Positions 35,143 to 45,657 of a stretch of DNA of 64,000 nucleotides are shown here, one piece after another. The DNA lies in assembly GCA_029990175.1 (NCBI GenBank), contig JARKIP010000038.1, positions 27,039,501 through 27,103,500 of the forward strand, read 5' to 3'. The position numbers were made by a program, and so were the translations under genes. The notes below the pieces were generated by a model that saw only the letters and a program-made list of their open reading frames with translations, did not search any database and was not told the origin of the DNA. The first letter of the stretch is position 1. Every line of letters starts with the position of its first letter. The DNA is from Petunia secreta. Its lineage: Eukaryota > Streptophyta > Magnoliopsida > Solanales > Solanaceae.

Positions 35143-35700
35143 TATCTGTATTGGGTAAAAATCGGCTCGCGATGATTCGCCCCGGTCATGTAAGTTGACA
35201 GCGACCGAGCACGCGACAACAAGCCAGAGACCGAAGCAAATAAGTGGGTCACCGAAGTCACACGCCGAGGTCGTCACCAAAGGTGAGCCGTAAGCTGAGC
35301 ATTCGGTGATGTCTACCTCGAGCGATTAGCAAGGCCACTTCACCGAGGTTACATATATGCACCTCAGTGAATCGCCTCGGTTCCAGCGGCTTTGCAGCCC
35401 ATTACTTCATCCCATTAACTCCCTCCATTAATGCCAAGAACGTAGGTCAAAGTACAACTGATAGTGGAGAACGTGGGCAAGGCTCCTAGGTCTATAAATA
35501 GTACTTCATTTTACATTGTACAGATCCAAAAATATATACTGAAACTCTCCAAATTTGTACTCACTACAATATATTGAAATCAAGTTATTGTTTCGCATTT
35601 ACGTCTATTTCGTGCATTTATTTAGCTTCGATACGATGTTTTGCTTATATTCAAACCCAAATTCGATTTGTAATCCTAAAACTGGTTTAGGCCCATACAA
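35143..35700 (+). mobile_element. 3' LTR of the Tat element
   Basis: The segment starts TATCTGTATTGGGTAAAAATC right after the polypurine tract. The TA instead of TG at its tip would fit a G-to-A change. It contains a TATA box (CTATAAAT, 35492-35499) followed by a transcribed-type leader with TTTGTACTCACTAC. The 3' end is not sharp (about 35680-35700). No 5' partner is available, so the age cannot be estimated. Confidence 0.55.
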
Positions 35701-35795
35701 CAAGTATAATAAATATAATATGTACTGGTATAAAATATCATATATTGTAAGTATATACATTCTATATATATTTTACAATAATGATAACAATAACA

Positions 35796-35976
35796 AGTGG
35801 CGGAGCTAGCCTTTTAGGACGGGGTCGGCCAAACCCTGTAACTTTGGCCAAACTATATATATCTGTTTTGAAAAAATATTTAATATGCCTTAATTATTAC
35901 TATAATATAGAATTCCCTAATTTAAAAATACTAAAAATTATGAACCCCAAAACTTCAAAATTTGACGTCGCTTCTG
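35796..35976. mobile_element. Short hAT-type MITE
   Basis: The left end is AGTGGCGGAGCTAG and the right end is GACGTCGCTTCTG, imperfect inverted termini of the GGCGGAGC type. The direct repeat ACAATAACA is present at 35787-35795 and 35977-35985 (8 or 9 bp). The interior of about 180 bp has no coding sequence. The TIR family resembles the element at 10849 (CAGGGGCGGAG). Confidence 0.65.
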
Positions 35977-35986
35977 ACAATAACAT

Positions 35987-36416
35987 AATTGAATAAATAT
36001 AATCTACTCTAAATAGTTGATACAATATACTCCACATTTTTCAACTTTTTATTCATATGTTGTTTCTAGTGCAAATTTTTTAATTCATGTTGCGTAAATT
36101 CAAGATTCAAAATTCAGTATTCAAGGAAAAAAAGCCGGCTCTAGTTCATGTTGAAGTGTGTGATCATCTAATGCAAAGCTTAAGCTTGTAGAGAGAATAA
36201 ATTTTATTTATTTAATTATCTCTTAAACACTATAGATGTTTGTGGTCAATTGATTTTCCTTTATTACCTTTGAGTTAAATATCGTAAATATTTAAAATTT
36301 AGAAGTGAGCAAACGGGATCCTTGTGTTCCTTATTCAGTAAAAAAATAGCCTCATATGAAAAGATATTACTCAAGTGACACAGAAGTAGTCAATTTTTTT
36401 TAATAATACATCTTTT
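35987..36416. other. AT-rich spacer
   Basis: No gene or element recognised. The phrase GCCGGCTCTAGTTCATG near 36134 may be a remnant of another hAT-type end. Confidence 0.45.
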
Positions 36417-36437
36417 TATATATATATATATATATAT

Positions 36438-36540
36438 AATGTTAACCCCACCACCTCCCTTCTCTTGGAGCAAATACTGTGGCTCGAACCCACAATCTCT
36501 TAGTTACTGATGGAGAGTGCTTATCATTTGAGCAACCCTC
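36438..36540 (-). mobile_element. tRNA-derived SINE
   Basis: On the minus strand the sequence begins GAGGGTTGCTCAAATGATAA, a recognisable pol III box A, and 40 bases later has GGTTCGAGCC (plus 36481-36490), a perfect pol III box B. The body is about 100 bp and is followed on the minus strand by a TA repeat (36417-36437 on the plus strand), a common SINE tail. No clear target duplication was seen. It needs LINE machinery for movement and encodes no protein. Confidence 0.75.
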
Positions 36541-36900
36541 ACTTTATGTCACGCCCCCAAGCTGGGGTGGGCGACTTGGTATCAGAGTCTAGGTTCCATT
36601 ATCCTAGGGAGTCATGAGCCATGTTCAGTAGAGTCAATTTATGAGTGTGTAGTACGCCACACTTAATATTGGGAGGCTGCGGGACATGTTAGGACAGTTT
36701 CCCTTCTTTGTATTTTATATCGTGCATTAGAGCTTAAGTTAAGAAATTAAAAAACGTTGTAGTTATCCTTGCGAGGGAATGGCGTTCACAACCGTATCAA
36801 AGGGAACCAAAGTCAACATGGCAGTAGTATCACTAGCTGCCTAAGATATATTTAAGAAAGGTTAAGTTAAATATCGTAACTAGAGCTAGATGAAAGATAG
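36541..36900 (+). mobile_element. Tekay-like LTR tip, primer site and leader fragment
   Basis: GTCACGCCCCCAAG...GGGCGAC ends an LTR, and TTGGTATCAGAGTCTAGG follows as a tRNA-Met primer site. The leader (GGAGTCATGAGCCATGTTC, GTGTGTAGTACGCCACAC, TTTCCCTTCTTTGTATTTTA) is typical of Tekay/Del elements and parallels 20900-21050. Only the tip of the LTR and the first few hundred bases are kept; the SINE sits directly upstream. Confidence 0.6.
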
Positions 36901-37640
36901 AGCCATAATGTTTGTTCAAAATCAAAGAGTTGGTGGTGAAGATAGATGGCGTGATGACATCATCAAGCATACAAGAATTGTACCAAGATTAAAGAAGAGT
37001 TGATACTAGTGAAATGAAGGGGAAACATCATGAAGCGGAGCGTTTACTTTATATGTGTTTGTTGTTGTCAGATTTGGTGAAGGCTTATCAATATGATGGC
37101 CACCAAAGGGGGAAAAAAAGTACATCGACTGAAGTACAAACAAGTGAACGTATAGCTGAGAAATAAATAAGAAAGTAAAGCCCTAGAGGCAAGATCAAAA
37201 ATTTGAGCCATCTCGTTTGGTTAAAAAGAAGTATGATTTTTACAGGACAATATGCATTATGTGTCACATATGATTGTCATGCTATTACAACGTGTTTGCA
37301 AAATAGTCCATTGTGCAGGTATTACAAGCGAAAGATATGATTTCATGACTAAAAAAAAAAAAGTGTGTATAATATAATTATTTCATCTGAAAAGGAGGAT
37401 ATATGGTTCATCACATTGTTCTGTTCGGGTCAAAGATATATATTTAGACAATACGCATGACCTCAGGAGAAGCCGCACATGAGCACACCTATTAGAGTTT
37501 GGGCTAACGACACAACTATGAAGAGGTTCTATGAAGGTAACATGTGAGAATTCACACGGTATTTGCGAGTAGCAGGTTGAATTATAAGCTACAATAGGAA
37601 AGTACATCAACATAGGGGTTTTTTTGCTGCATGACTTCCC
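36901..37640. other. Intergenic DNA, nothing recognised
   Basis: No open frame with recognisable content. The sequence may include remnants of the Tekay-like internal region, but I cannot support this. Confidence 0.5.
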
Positions 37641-40230
37641 CCAAGTCTTCAATTAAAAAAATGACCTCCAAATTTTAAGAATTGGATAAATGACCTCCTC
37701 CTTTTTAATCATGATTATAACTTAATTACACCTAAACAATAAATATACATCCCAACTCCCCAAGTTTTAAATAATACACTTTGGCCCATACTTGAAAAAT
37801 AAAAATAAAAATTCCACCCCCCCCCCCCCCCCCACAAATTTTTTCCTGCCACAAATTTTCCCCCATTCTCTTCTTCTTACCAAGCTCGTTCATTGGCTTC
37901 TCCATTGGCTTCTTCTTCAAAAATTCCCCCCCCCCCCAAATTCATACCAGACTTTTATAATCAATCAGACCAATCACAAATCCAATTCTCATCATCAATT
38001 TGTCCTCATTTCGTGATTGGTTGTCGTGGGATACTTTTAAAGTTTTAATTTTGGGTCTTTTTTCAAAAGCTCAAATCTGTCGCTTGTGGTGTGTGCATTG
38101 ACACATAATTGGGTCAGTATCAGATTCTTCGTGGTATACGCGGTGCTTTATTAAGCTGGTTTATATATCCGCCATTATTTTGGTTCGATTAGAGCTCTGC
38201 TTTTGTTCATCGACCTGTTTTAGTATATTGTCGACTATACTTATATCTGTAAACTGAGTTGAGATGGGGGGCTATGCAGTAGTGGGTGCTGATTTCTTGG
38301 GGAAATGGGTAGAGACAACTAAATTCTGGTCTTGGCGTTCGAATTCTAGTGAAACGGTACCTATTGCATTGAAATTGGATGGTACATTTGACGAGTTAAT
38401 TGACAACGTCATTGAACGCGGACAATTAAATTGTGATCGAGGCGGTGTGGCCATTAGTTATATGCTTGGTGCTGCACCTACGAGGGGGAAAATAGTTCCT
38501 TCATTCATTAGGAATGACAGTGATTTGTGCATATACCTGCTAGATGTAAATAGTAATGGAAGCAAGCCAATTCTTTATATTTCAATGGTTGACGGATCTG
38601 CCCCGGCGTCATATGCTGCTGCACCTCCTGTAGAAGTTGACGATGATCAACGAGAAGATGTTTTTAGGCATGTGTTTGAGGAAATCCAGTGATCGTGGAT
38701 AAAGAGGAGAGTACTGGCAGTGATGGAAGCGATGAATCTGAGTGTGAGGGGCCTGCTGAAACGAAGACCGATGAAACACAGATCGATGTTGTTGGGGTGT
38801 CTGCTGGAACAGAGTCCAGTCATATTTTAAATGATGGCACATGTTTTTTAAGGGTAAAACATTCTTGAATAAGAATGAGGTGGTTTTCTCATTGAAGTTA
38901 CGATGGTTAAGAAGATTATACTTTCCGCACGAAGAAGAGTTCAAAACTTTTGTATTCTGTGGCATGTGCATCGACGACCTGCAAGTGAATGGTACACGCT
39001 ACCAAGTTCAAAACTTGTGAGAGATTTTAGATCACCAAGTACTGTGGTGATCACACATGTGGGGTAGAGAAAGCTACGAGCCACCATACTCAAGCTTCGG
39101 CAGAGGTCCTTGCTCGTCTTGTTAAAAACAGGTTTATTGGAAACAAGGGTCCATCGACCAAAGATATCAGCACCACTGTTCTTCATGATCTGAAACAAAC
39201 GTTAGTTATTGGAAGACGTGGAAGGTAAGGAACATTGCAAGGAACATGGTGAGGGGGACGACGGAGTACGGGTACACTGCCTTAGATACATACCGCTTAG
39301 CAATTGAAAGAGAGAATCCCGGAAGTCAAGTTACACTAGTTGTGTATGAGGAGGACATATCGTTTCGATATATGTTCGTATCATTTGCTGCTTGGATTAG
39401 AGGATATCAATATATGAGGAAGGTAATATCTGTGGATGGCACTCATTTAACGGGGCCGTACGAAAGTGTAATGTTGGCTGCTGTGCCGTTGGACACGGAG
39501 AACCATATTTTTCCTTTGGCGTTTTGTGTGGTCGATGTGGAGTGCGACGATTCTTGGAGGGTGGTACCGGACAGTCCGGAGCTATGCATCATCTCTGATC
39601 GTGCTAGTAGCATAGCTAACGAAATATCACGGGTCTAATCTCAAGCGCATCATGAATGTTGCATGAGGCACCTCGCTGATAACCTTCGTAAGAGGTTTAG
39701 GGGTGATTTCATGGGTAATAATTATGCTGCAGCTAAAACGTACAGCCGCAAGATTTTTGATAAAGAAATTGAAGAGCTCCGTGGAAAAAATGCAGCGGCT
39801 GCTGACTGTCTTGAGAATAAAGTTGGTGCACACAAATGGAGCAGGGCATATTTTCCGGGTCACAGGTACGACATTATCACCATAAATATTTCAGAATCTA
39901 TTAACTCAATGTTCCTGGACGAAAGGGAATTCCCGATGGTCGCACTGTTTAATTCTATCAATGAGAGGTTCCATCAAATCTTCATGAAGCGTCGTGCGCA
40001 TGTCTACAGTGTGAGCAGCAACTGTGTCCCTCGAATTGAGAAGATGCTCAGGCAGCTCATGGAAGATTCCAGTTGTCTTGTGGCGTATAATCTTGACAAC
40101 GGTGATTTTGCCGTTGTTGGAGAAAATAAGCTTGTTGACTCAAAGACCAAGAAAACTGTGAGTCTGGTTGAAAAAACCTGTACATGTAGGCAATTTGACT
40201 TGGAAATGATTCCGTGCATTCATGCGACGG
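37640..40230 (+). mobile_element. Mutator-like element (MULE), 5' part
   Basis: The left region (37650-37700, ATGACCTCCAAATTTT, AAATGACCTCC) matches 12130-12200 and is probably the terminal or subterminal part of the element. A C-rich leader (two C runs at 37808-37833 and 37927-37938) leads to a transposase gene at 38264. The element stops at 40230, where an Athila-type LTR begins. The expected 3' part is not found after a 3' LTR; a diverged second copy of this MULE lies at 57036. Confidence 0.75.
38264..40230 (+). pseudogene. MULE transposase (MuDR type), broken
   Basis: The start is MGGYAVVGADFLGKWVETTK. A frameshift at about 38692 leads to an acidic stretch, then a degraded MuDR DNA-binding domain (FFKGKTFLNKNEVVFSLKLR; CGDHTCGVEKATSHHTQAS). 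The catalytic domain follows: SYWKTWKVRNIARNM, VISVDGTHLTG with the first aspartate, LPLAFCVVDVE-type text, CIISDRASSIANEI with the second aspartate, and NISESINSMFL with the glutamate. The SWIM zinc finger CTCRQFDLEMIPCIHAT ends the readable part. About 25 residues are missing between VVDVE and the second aspartate. TAA at 39636-39638 breaks the VxSQAHHECC motif. It is interrupted by an LTR at 40231. It would cut and rejoin MULE termini. Confidence 0.85.
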
Positions 40231-41509
40231 TGATGTTGGAAATATTTGCCTAATTTACCTTAATATTTCCTCACATTTTGATACGTTATTCGCCCATTGC
40301 ACGAAATAATTGTGATTGTTGCGCTCACTTATTGTGTTTGTGATTTTAGGAATGATTTGGATGAATACGAGTGCACACGGAGTGAAGATGGATAAAATCG
40401 AGCAAGAATTGATGAACTTAGCTAATTGTGGGATATGGCATTAGAAGGCAAGCTATGGATCTGTCATAGCTTCAGACTTCCAAAAGCCATAAGCCATGCG
40501 ACGCATGGGCAGTAACGCACGACTTCCAAAAGCCATGAGACACGCGAGGCTTACCCTGTGGCTTTTAGTTCAGCGACCCCAACTTTTCCAACTTAGTTTA
40601 GGCTTTGGATTAACTTATGGGAAGACTTTGTAAACACTATAAATAGTTATTAATTTCATTTTAGTGAGGAGGTCGAATTTTGGAGCAAGTTTTGGAGTTC
40701 CTAACACATTGAACCAAGGGTTTAATTCCTTTACTTCATCTATTACAATCTTTCATATTTCTTCCATGAATTCTTGTGTTGTTATTATGAATATGCGTAG
40801 CTAAACATATCGTTCTAGGGTTAGAGAAAATACATGAAGGTTGACGTTTGAAAGTTGATTTCTTCCTATTGATTTACCATTACAGATTGTTTGTTCTTTC
40901 TTGAGCCTAATTGTTTGGTTATTGACGCCTGATAATTGAACAGTATCCACGGTTTACAAGTTGAACTCGACATAGGGAACTTGTGAACACAAATAAGAAA
41001 GAATAGGGCTTGATTGTGAACCTGAGAATCAGGGAATCGATTTGCGAGTAGGATAGACATATACCTATTCGCCTTGCTTAGCTAAATACAGAGTTCTTTA
41101 ATGCATCCATGTGATTTAATTTCATAGAAATATAGGCGTTAGAGTAGCTTGCATAGACTCGTGAAGAATCGACAGGTTTTCACGAATAAAATTAACCTGT
41201 TAGTTAGAAATCTAGGATTGATCGACTGGAAAAAACTCAACTGGATTGATCGTAGCTCTGACCCTGTACCGTTTCTCTTTTATTGTTAACAACCTATAAT
41301 TTGCTCATACTTGACTTCAGTTACTTGTTTTTAATTTTTTCATTCAGTTAGTAAAATCACAACCACTATTGGAAAAGATCCCTGAACAGTTTTTAGTAAA
41401 TTGTTTGCTACGATACAGTCTGAATAATAGTCCTCGTGGGAACGATACTCGACTCACTACTTTATTACTTGTCGACCACGTATACTTGCGTGTGCGTTTG
41501 GGAGCAACA
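40231..41509 (+). mobile_element. 5' LTR of the Athila-type element
   Basis: The LTR starts TGATGTTGGAAATATTTGCC and ends GGGAGCAACA, 1279 bp. The same ends define the inverted LTR at 47079-55880 and the solo LTR at 58542-59875. A TATA box (TATAAAT, 40639-40645) lies in a CACTATAAATAG context. U3 contains short palindromic phrases such as CCATGCGACGCATGG. U5 has CTTGTCGACCACGTATACTTG close to the end. Confidence 0.9.
40639..40645 (+). promoter_or_regulatory. TATA box of the Athila LTR
   Basis: TATAAAT in the context AAACACTATAAATAG. The equivalent in the solo LTR is TATAAAT near 59025, and on the minus strand near 55455, so the element is conserved in all three LTR copies. Confidence 0.6.
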
Positions 41510-41515
41510 AGTTTT

Positions 41516-41533
41516 TGGCGCCGTATCCGGGGA
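41516..41533 (+). other. Primer-binding site of the Athila element
   Basis: TGGCGCCGTATCCGGGGA starts six bases after the LTR end. Apart from one change it is the usual TGGCGCCGTTGCCGGGGA primer site of Athila-type elements, which I recall as tRNA-Asp type. Confidence 0.8.
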
Positions 41534-41653
41534 CTAAATAATTGACTGTATTCTTTTTAGACGATTTTTTATTTTCTATTCAGGTTTAATTTGTGTTTTG
41601 AGTTTCTTGTGTTGTTTCAGGTATTAGGTTTCTTTTAATCCTTACCTGTAGGA

Positions 41654-42940
41654 ATGGCAGAAGATCGAGCTTTAGCTGTGCGAGATGTGGCTCTTCCCAG
41701 TCTGGAGGGAGTAGCCTCGAGCATTCTTAAGCCTGAAATTACTGGACACTTTGAGATTAAGTCCGGCATAATACAACTGCTACATGCGACTGGACAATAT
41801 GCTGGATTACTACACGAGGATCTACAACAACATATCCAGAATTTCTTGGAGATTAGTGACACATACACACCAGCAGGGGTCTCAATCGACTATATTCGAT
41901 TGATACTCTTTCCCTTTTCATTGATTGGAGTGGTTAAAGGCTGAAAAGCCTGGGTCTATTACTACTTGGGATGCTTAAGCTAAGAAATTTTTGGCTAAAT
42001 TCTATCCATCTGCCAAAACAGCTAGAATAAGGAGTGAGATTATATCTTTTAGACAAAGAGATGGAGAATCCTTGTATTCAGCCTGGGAAAGATTCAAGTC
42101 ATTTTTGAGAGATTGCCCGCACCACAACCATTCGAATGAGGTGTTGGCCCATACTTTTGTTGAAGGTTTGAATGCTCACACTAAGATTGTGGTTGATGCT
42201 GCTGCTGGAGGCCAAGTCTTGGCCTTGAATTTTAATGAGATTTATGAATTACTAGATAAATTCTCTCAGAGCAATGCTGACTGGCAGGGTGATGGTAGAG
42301 CTCCAAGTCAAAAAGCTGCTGGAGTACTTCAATTGGATGCGGTTTCAGCATTGAATGCAAAGATGGATGCAATAGCTAACCAAATCAGCAACCTAGCATT
42401 GCCATCGAATCAGCAACAAGTGCAATTAGTTAAACAAGTGCAGCAGTTTCAAAGTTTTGTGAGGTATGTGGACAAGATCATGCTACTGATGTTTGCCCCT
42501 CCAATCCAGAGTCAGTTTATTAGGTGGGAATCAAAATAGGTCTCAGGGACAGAATCAACACCAGTTTGGTAATAGCTACAATCCTAATTCACGGAATCAT
42601 CCTGGTTTCTCTTGGAGTGATAACTAGGCTGCACAAGGTAATACGAGATCTCAGAATAACTACCAGAATTCACATCCTCAGTCTCAACCACAGCAGTCCG
42701 GCAGTTCAGTTGAAGATTTGATAAAGCAGATGTTAGCAGGCCAGCAGAGAATTATAGCTGACAATGCAGCTCAGGAACAGGCCATAAAGGATCTTACTAT
42801 TGCTCAAAAAGACCTTGAACGCCAAATGGGATAGTTAGCTGGAGCACAAAATTCTAGACCACATGGAGCACTTCCTGGTAATGTTGAATCGAATCTAAAT
42901 CTAAAGGGAGTTGAGCACTGTCTTGCTATAACTCTAGTTA
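41654..42940 (+). pseudogene. Athila gag, frameshifted
   Basis: The first frame begins MAEDRALAVRDVALPSLEGV and contains PEITGHFEIKSGIIQLL. After a frameshift and stop at 41940-41990 the capsid continues in a second frame (FYPSAKTARIRSEIISFRQR; ESLYSAWERFKSFLRDCPHH; HTFVEGLNAHTKIVVDAAAGG). A Q-rich spacer and a decayed nucleocapsid region follow to about 42940. The order and motifs match Athila gag. At least three breaks prevent a single product. Confidence 0.8.
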
Positions 42941-42951
42941 AAAGTGAAGAG

Positions 42952-43866
42952 TTGATGGCCAAAACAGAGGAAAAGGAGCAACTTGAAGCAGTGGAAGTAG
43001 AAAAAGTGGAGAAAGTAAAGAAGAAAGAAGAGAAAAAGGAGGCACCTCTACTTCCCACACCATTCCCACAGAGACTTCAACCATCAAAGGATATGGTTCA
43101 ATTTCAAAAATTTATGAGTATGATGAAAAAGCTTCAGGTTAACATTCCTTTGACTGATGTGTTTGAACTGATGCCGTCATTTGTGAAGTTCCTAAAAGAG
43201 ATTCTATTTAAGAAGAGAAAGCCATTAGAGATCGATACAATCGAGTTGACGGAGGAGTGTAGTACGATCCTGAGTAAATTACCTCCAAAACTTCAAGATC
43301 CTGGGAGATTTACTATTCCTTGCACTATTGGTGGTCATAATATTTCTGGTGCACTGTGTGATCTGGGGGCCAGCATAAATCTCATGCCTCTGTCTGTCTA
43401 TAAAATGTTAGGCGTAGGAGAAATTAAGCCTACTTCAGTTACTCTTAATATGGCGGATGGATCACTCTCTTATCCCGATGATAAGGTGAAGGATGTGTTG
43501 ATTAAAGTTGGGAAGTTCATCTTCTCTGCTGATTTCATTATCCTTGACTATGAAGAGGATCGAGAAGCCCCAATAATTTTGGGAAGACCATTCCTAGTCA
43601 CCTCGAAGGCAGTTATTGACATGGAACTTGGGGAGATGACTGTGAGAGCGCATGGAGAAGAGGTTACTTTCAAATTTTATAATGAAAAGGATCACATGGC
43701 TAAGTTTGAAGAGTGTTCTTTGATAGAATGTGTCGGACAAGAACATGTAAGTAAACCAAAAGAGGTGTTTGAGCAGAATGTAGAACAAGGTAACCCCGGC
43801 ACAATAATTGACAAGTTGAAGACAAAAGTTCGTCGTAAGAAAAGGAGACGTAAATGCTGGAAGTGA
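42952..43866 (+). CDS. Athila protease region ORF
   Basis: An open frame of 304 codons. Residues 1-40 are K/E-rich. FMSMMKKLQVNIPLTDVFE and the stretch to SKLPPKLQDPGRFTIPC are the conserved lead-in, and ALCDLGASINLMPLSVYKML carries the aspartic protease D-x-G-A site. DFIILDYEEDREAPIILGRP is the second conserved strand, after which the protein ends RRKKRRRKCWK. In complete Athila elements this region continues into RT; here a stop is reached at 43866 and the post-pol region begins. It may be read as the end of a gag-protease protein if gag were intact. Confidence 0.75.
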   Translation: MMAKTEEKEQLEAVEVEKVEKVKKKEEKKEAPLLPTPFPQRLQPSKDMVQFQKFMSMMKKLQVNIPLTDVFELMPSFVKFLKEILFKKRKPLEIDTIELTEECSTILSKLPPKLQDPGRFTIPCTIGGHNISGALCDLGASINLMPLSVYKMLGVGEIKPTSVTLNMADGSLSYPDDKVKDVLIKVGKFIFSADFIILDYEEDREAPIILGRPFLVTSKAVIDMELGEMTVRAHGEEVTFKFYNEKDHMAKFEECSLIECVGQEHVSKPKEVFEQNVEQGNPGTIIDKLKTKVRRKKRRRKCWK

Positions 43867-45657
43867 GCTTAAAAGTGTTGTCGTGCCACGACATGAACTA
43901 AGGCGATTCTCGAGAGGCAACCCGAGCTTTGTATGTTAACGCAAAAATAAAGAAAACAATAGAAAAGAATAAAACCAACAAAAAGAGTCGTGCCGCGACA
44001 TTAAATCAAGCGCTTGTTGGGAGGCAACCCAATTTTCATTGTTTTAGTTTTTTTTACTTATTTAGCATTACGTAGTTACTTGTTGTTTTTGTAGGGCTCA
44101 GGACTTTCGGAAGGTGCGCTAATTTCAAGCGTTTGGCTTGTTGAAGTGTTAAACATCTTGTCTTGAAGGAAAAGGGAATTAGTTGAAGGCATGGATGTTC
44201 CAAAATTGAAGTAGCTGAGCAGCTACAGTCCAAGCAACGCTTTTAGCATAGCTTTGAGCGAACCAGAGAACACAGAAACTTGAAAGCTATAGGCCTGCGT
44301 CGCCCAGCCCATAGCATGCATGAAAATTTCAGCAACATCCAGAGAGTCTACAGCTCATGCGTCGCTTCACTAATAGCGGATCATAAAAATTTCACCAGCA
44401 AAATCAGAAACGCCAGAGCAGCTGCGTCGCATACTCCATGGCGTAGAATGGAACAGTGAACTCAAGGTTTGAAAAGCTATAGCCAAGCGACGCTTAGCTC
44501 ACAGCGTGCGTGAAATTTTCAGCAGCATTCAGAAACGCTACAGCCCATGCGCTACTTACGCCATGGCGTGGACATAAACAGAAGGTGCAGATTTTGAAAC
44601 GCTATACACATGCGTCGCGTATGGCATAGCTGTCCAGGTAAGTTTTAGTTATTAAGGTCAACCCTTTGACCCTTTGACCTACAATATTTTTTTTAGTAAA
44701 ACAGTATATACTCATTTTCATTTGAACGTAAGACACAAGAACAACAGAAAATAACTACGCAACAAAACAATCAAAATAGCAATTCGATCGTCCGTCTCTT
44801 TCCTGCTTCAACTGCTTCTGGTATGTCTCCTTCCCCATCGTTCTCTCTCTCATCTTCATATCGCTGCTTGTCCATGACAGCCCCTTCCCTTTTAGTTTTG
44901 GTTTTGAGTATTGGTAATGGTTGAATGAAATTCTTGATGGTTCTTTGTTGTTCTACTGCGATGAACCCCTGTTGGGAATTGTTTGGTAGCTGTATAAAGT
45001 GATCTCCCATTGGAAAATTGGGAGGGTTCAGCCCCTCTAAATGTCAATGAATTCTAAATGTGAATACAGGGCACACAACATGTTCGATAAAATGCCGCAA
45101 TGACTAAAAATTAAATTTTTGTGAATTCTTGAGTAGCAAAATTATATATAGGCATAAATTGAACATTGTGTTGCTATTCGAGGTTAAAATTGGTCGCTCT
45201 TGAGCTAGATTTGACATGACTATGAGTTAAAGTGTGCGGTAGCCATTACCGCACACTAGTCGTTTCCAAGTCCTGGCCTTTTAAATCCTTCCTACTGCCC
45301 CCATTGCTTTCTTGTGTTAGTTTTAATTAGTTAGTTAGAATTACTTCCGTAGTAGTGTAATGAGCAGTAAGTGTGGCGTCGGTACGTCGCCCCGTTGTTA
45401 TCGTGTCTGCAGCTACATGTTTCGCAGGTTTAGGTGATGTCGAGCTCAAGTGTGAGGTGTTTCACACCCAATGCCTTATCAAAACAACATGTTGGGGGAA
45501 GTCTGAGTACCCCTTTCTCTACGGACAATTTGTGGGTTCGTGAGGGAAAAGGCGCCACTGCTAGCGCCAAAGGCTAGACCTTTCGGCCTTCAGGGAAGTT
45601 CTTTTAACTCTTGCACTTTCTTTTTGTCGCATTGAGGACATTGCTTAGTTTTAAGTA
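43867..45657 (+). other. Athila post-pol region with repeated motifs
   Basis: The phrase GTCGTGCCRCGACAT followed by GAGGCAACCC occurs twice (43878-43923 and 43987-44030); in Athila elements this phrase lies after the pol stop. From 44190 to 44640 a degenerate array of GCTATAGCCCATGCGTCGC-like words is present about six times, echoing a phrase in U3 of the LTR. 45560-45660 (CGCATTGAGGACATTGC, GGGTGGGGGACTT) is the usual 3' untranslated region. There is no convincing env-like gene. Confidence 0.6.

Larger units (their letters stand above)
26246..35700 (+). mobile_element. Tat-lineage Ty3/gypsy element, decayed, 5' truncated
   Basis: The order on the plus strand is gag, protease, RT, RNase H, a second (archaeal-type) RNase H, integrase, and then a long 3' region that carries an antisense gene, ending in an LTR near 35143. 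The second RNase H and the antisense gene downstream of pol are hallmarks of the Tat branch (Grande, RIRE2 and Retand types). The 5' LTR, leader and gag start are missing: the junction with the CRM-related ORF is at about 26246. Many stops and at least one integrase frameshift make it inactive. Confidence 0.8.

Noticed and set aside
37792..38016. Proline-rich 74-codon frame
   Set aside because: It is produced by C runs in the MULE leader; the real start of the transposase is at 38264.
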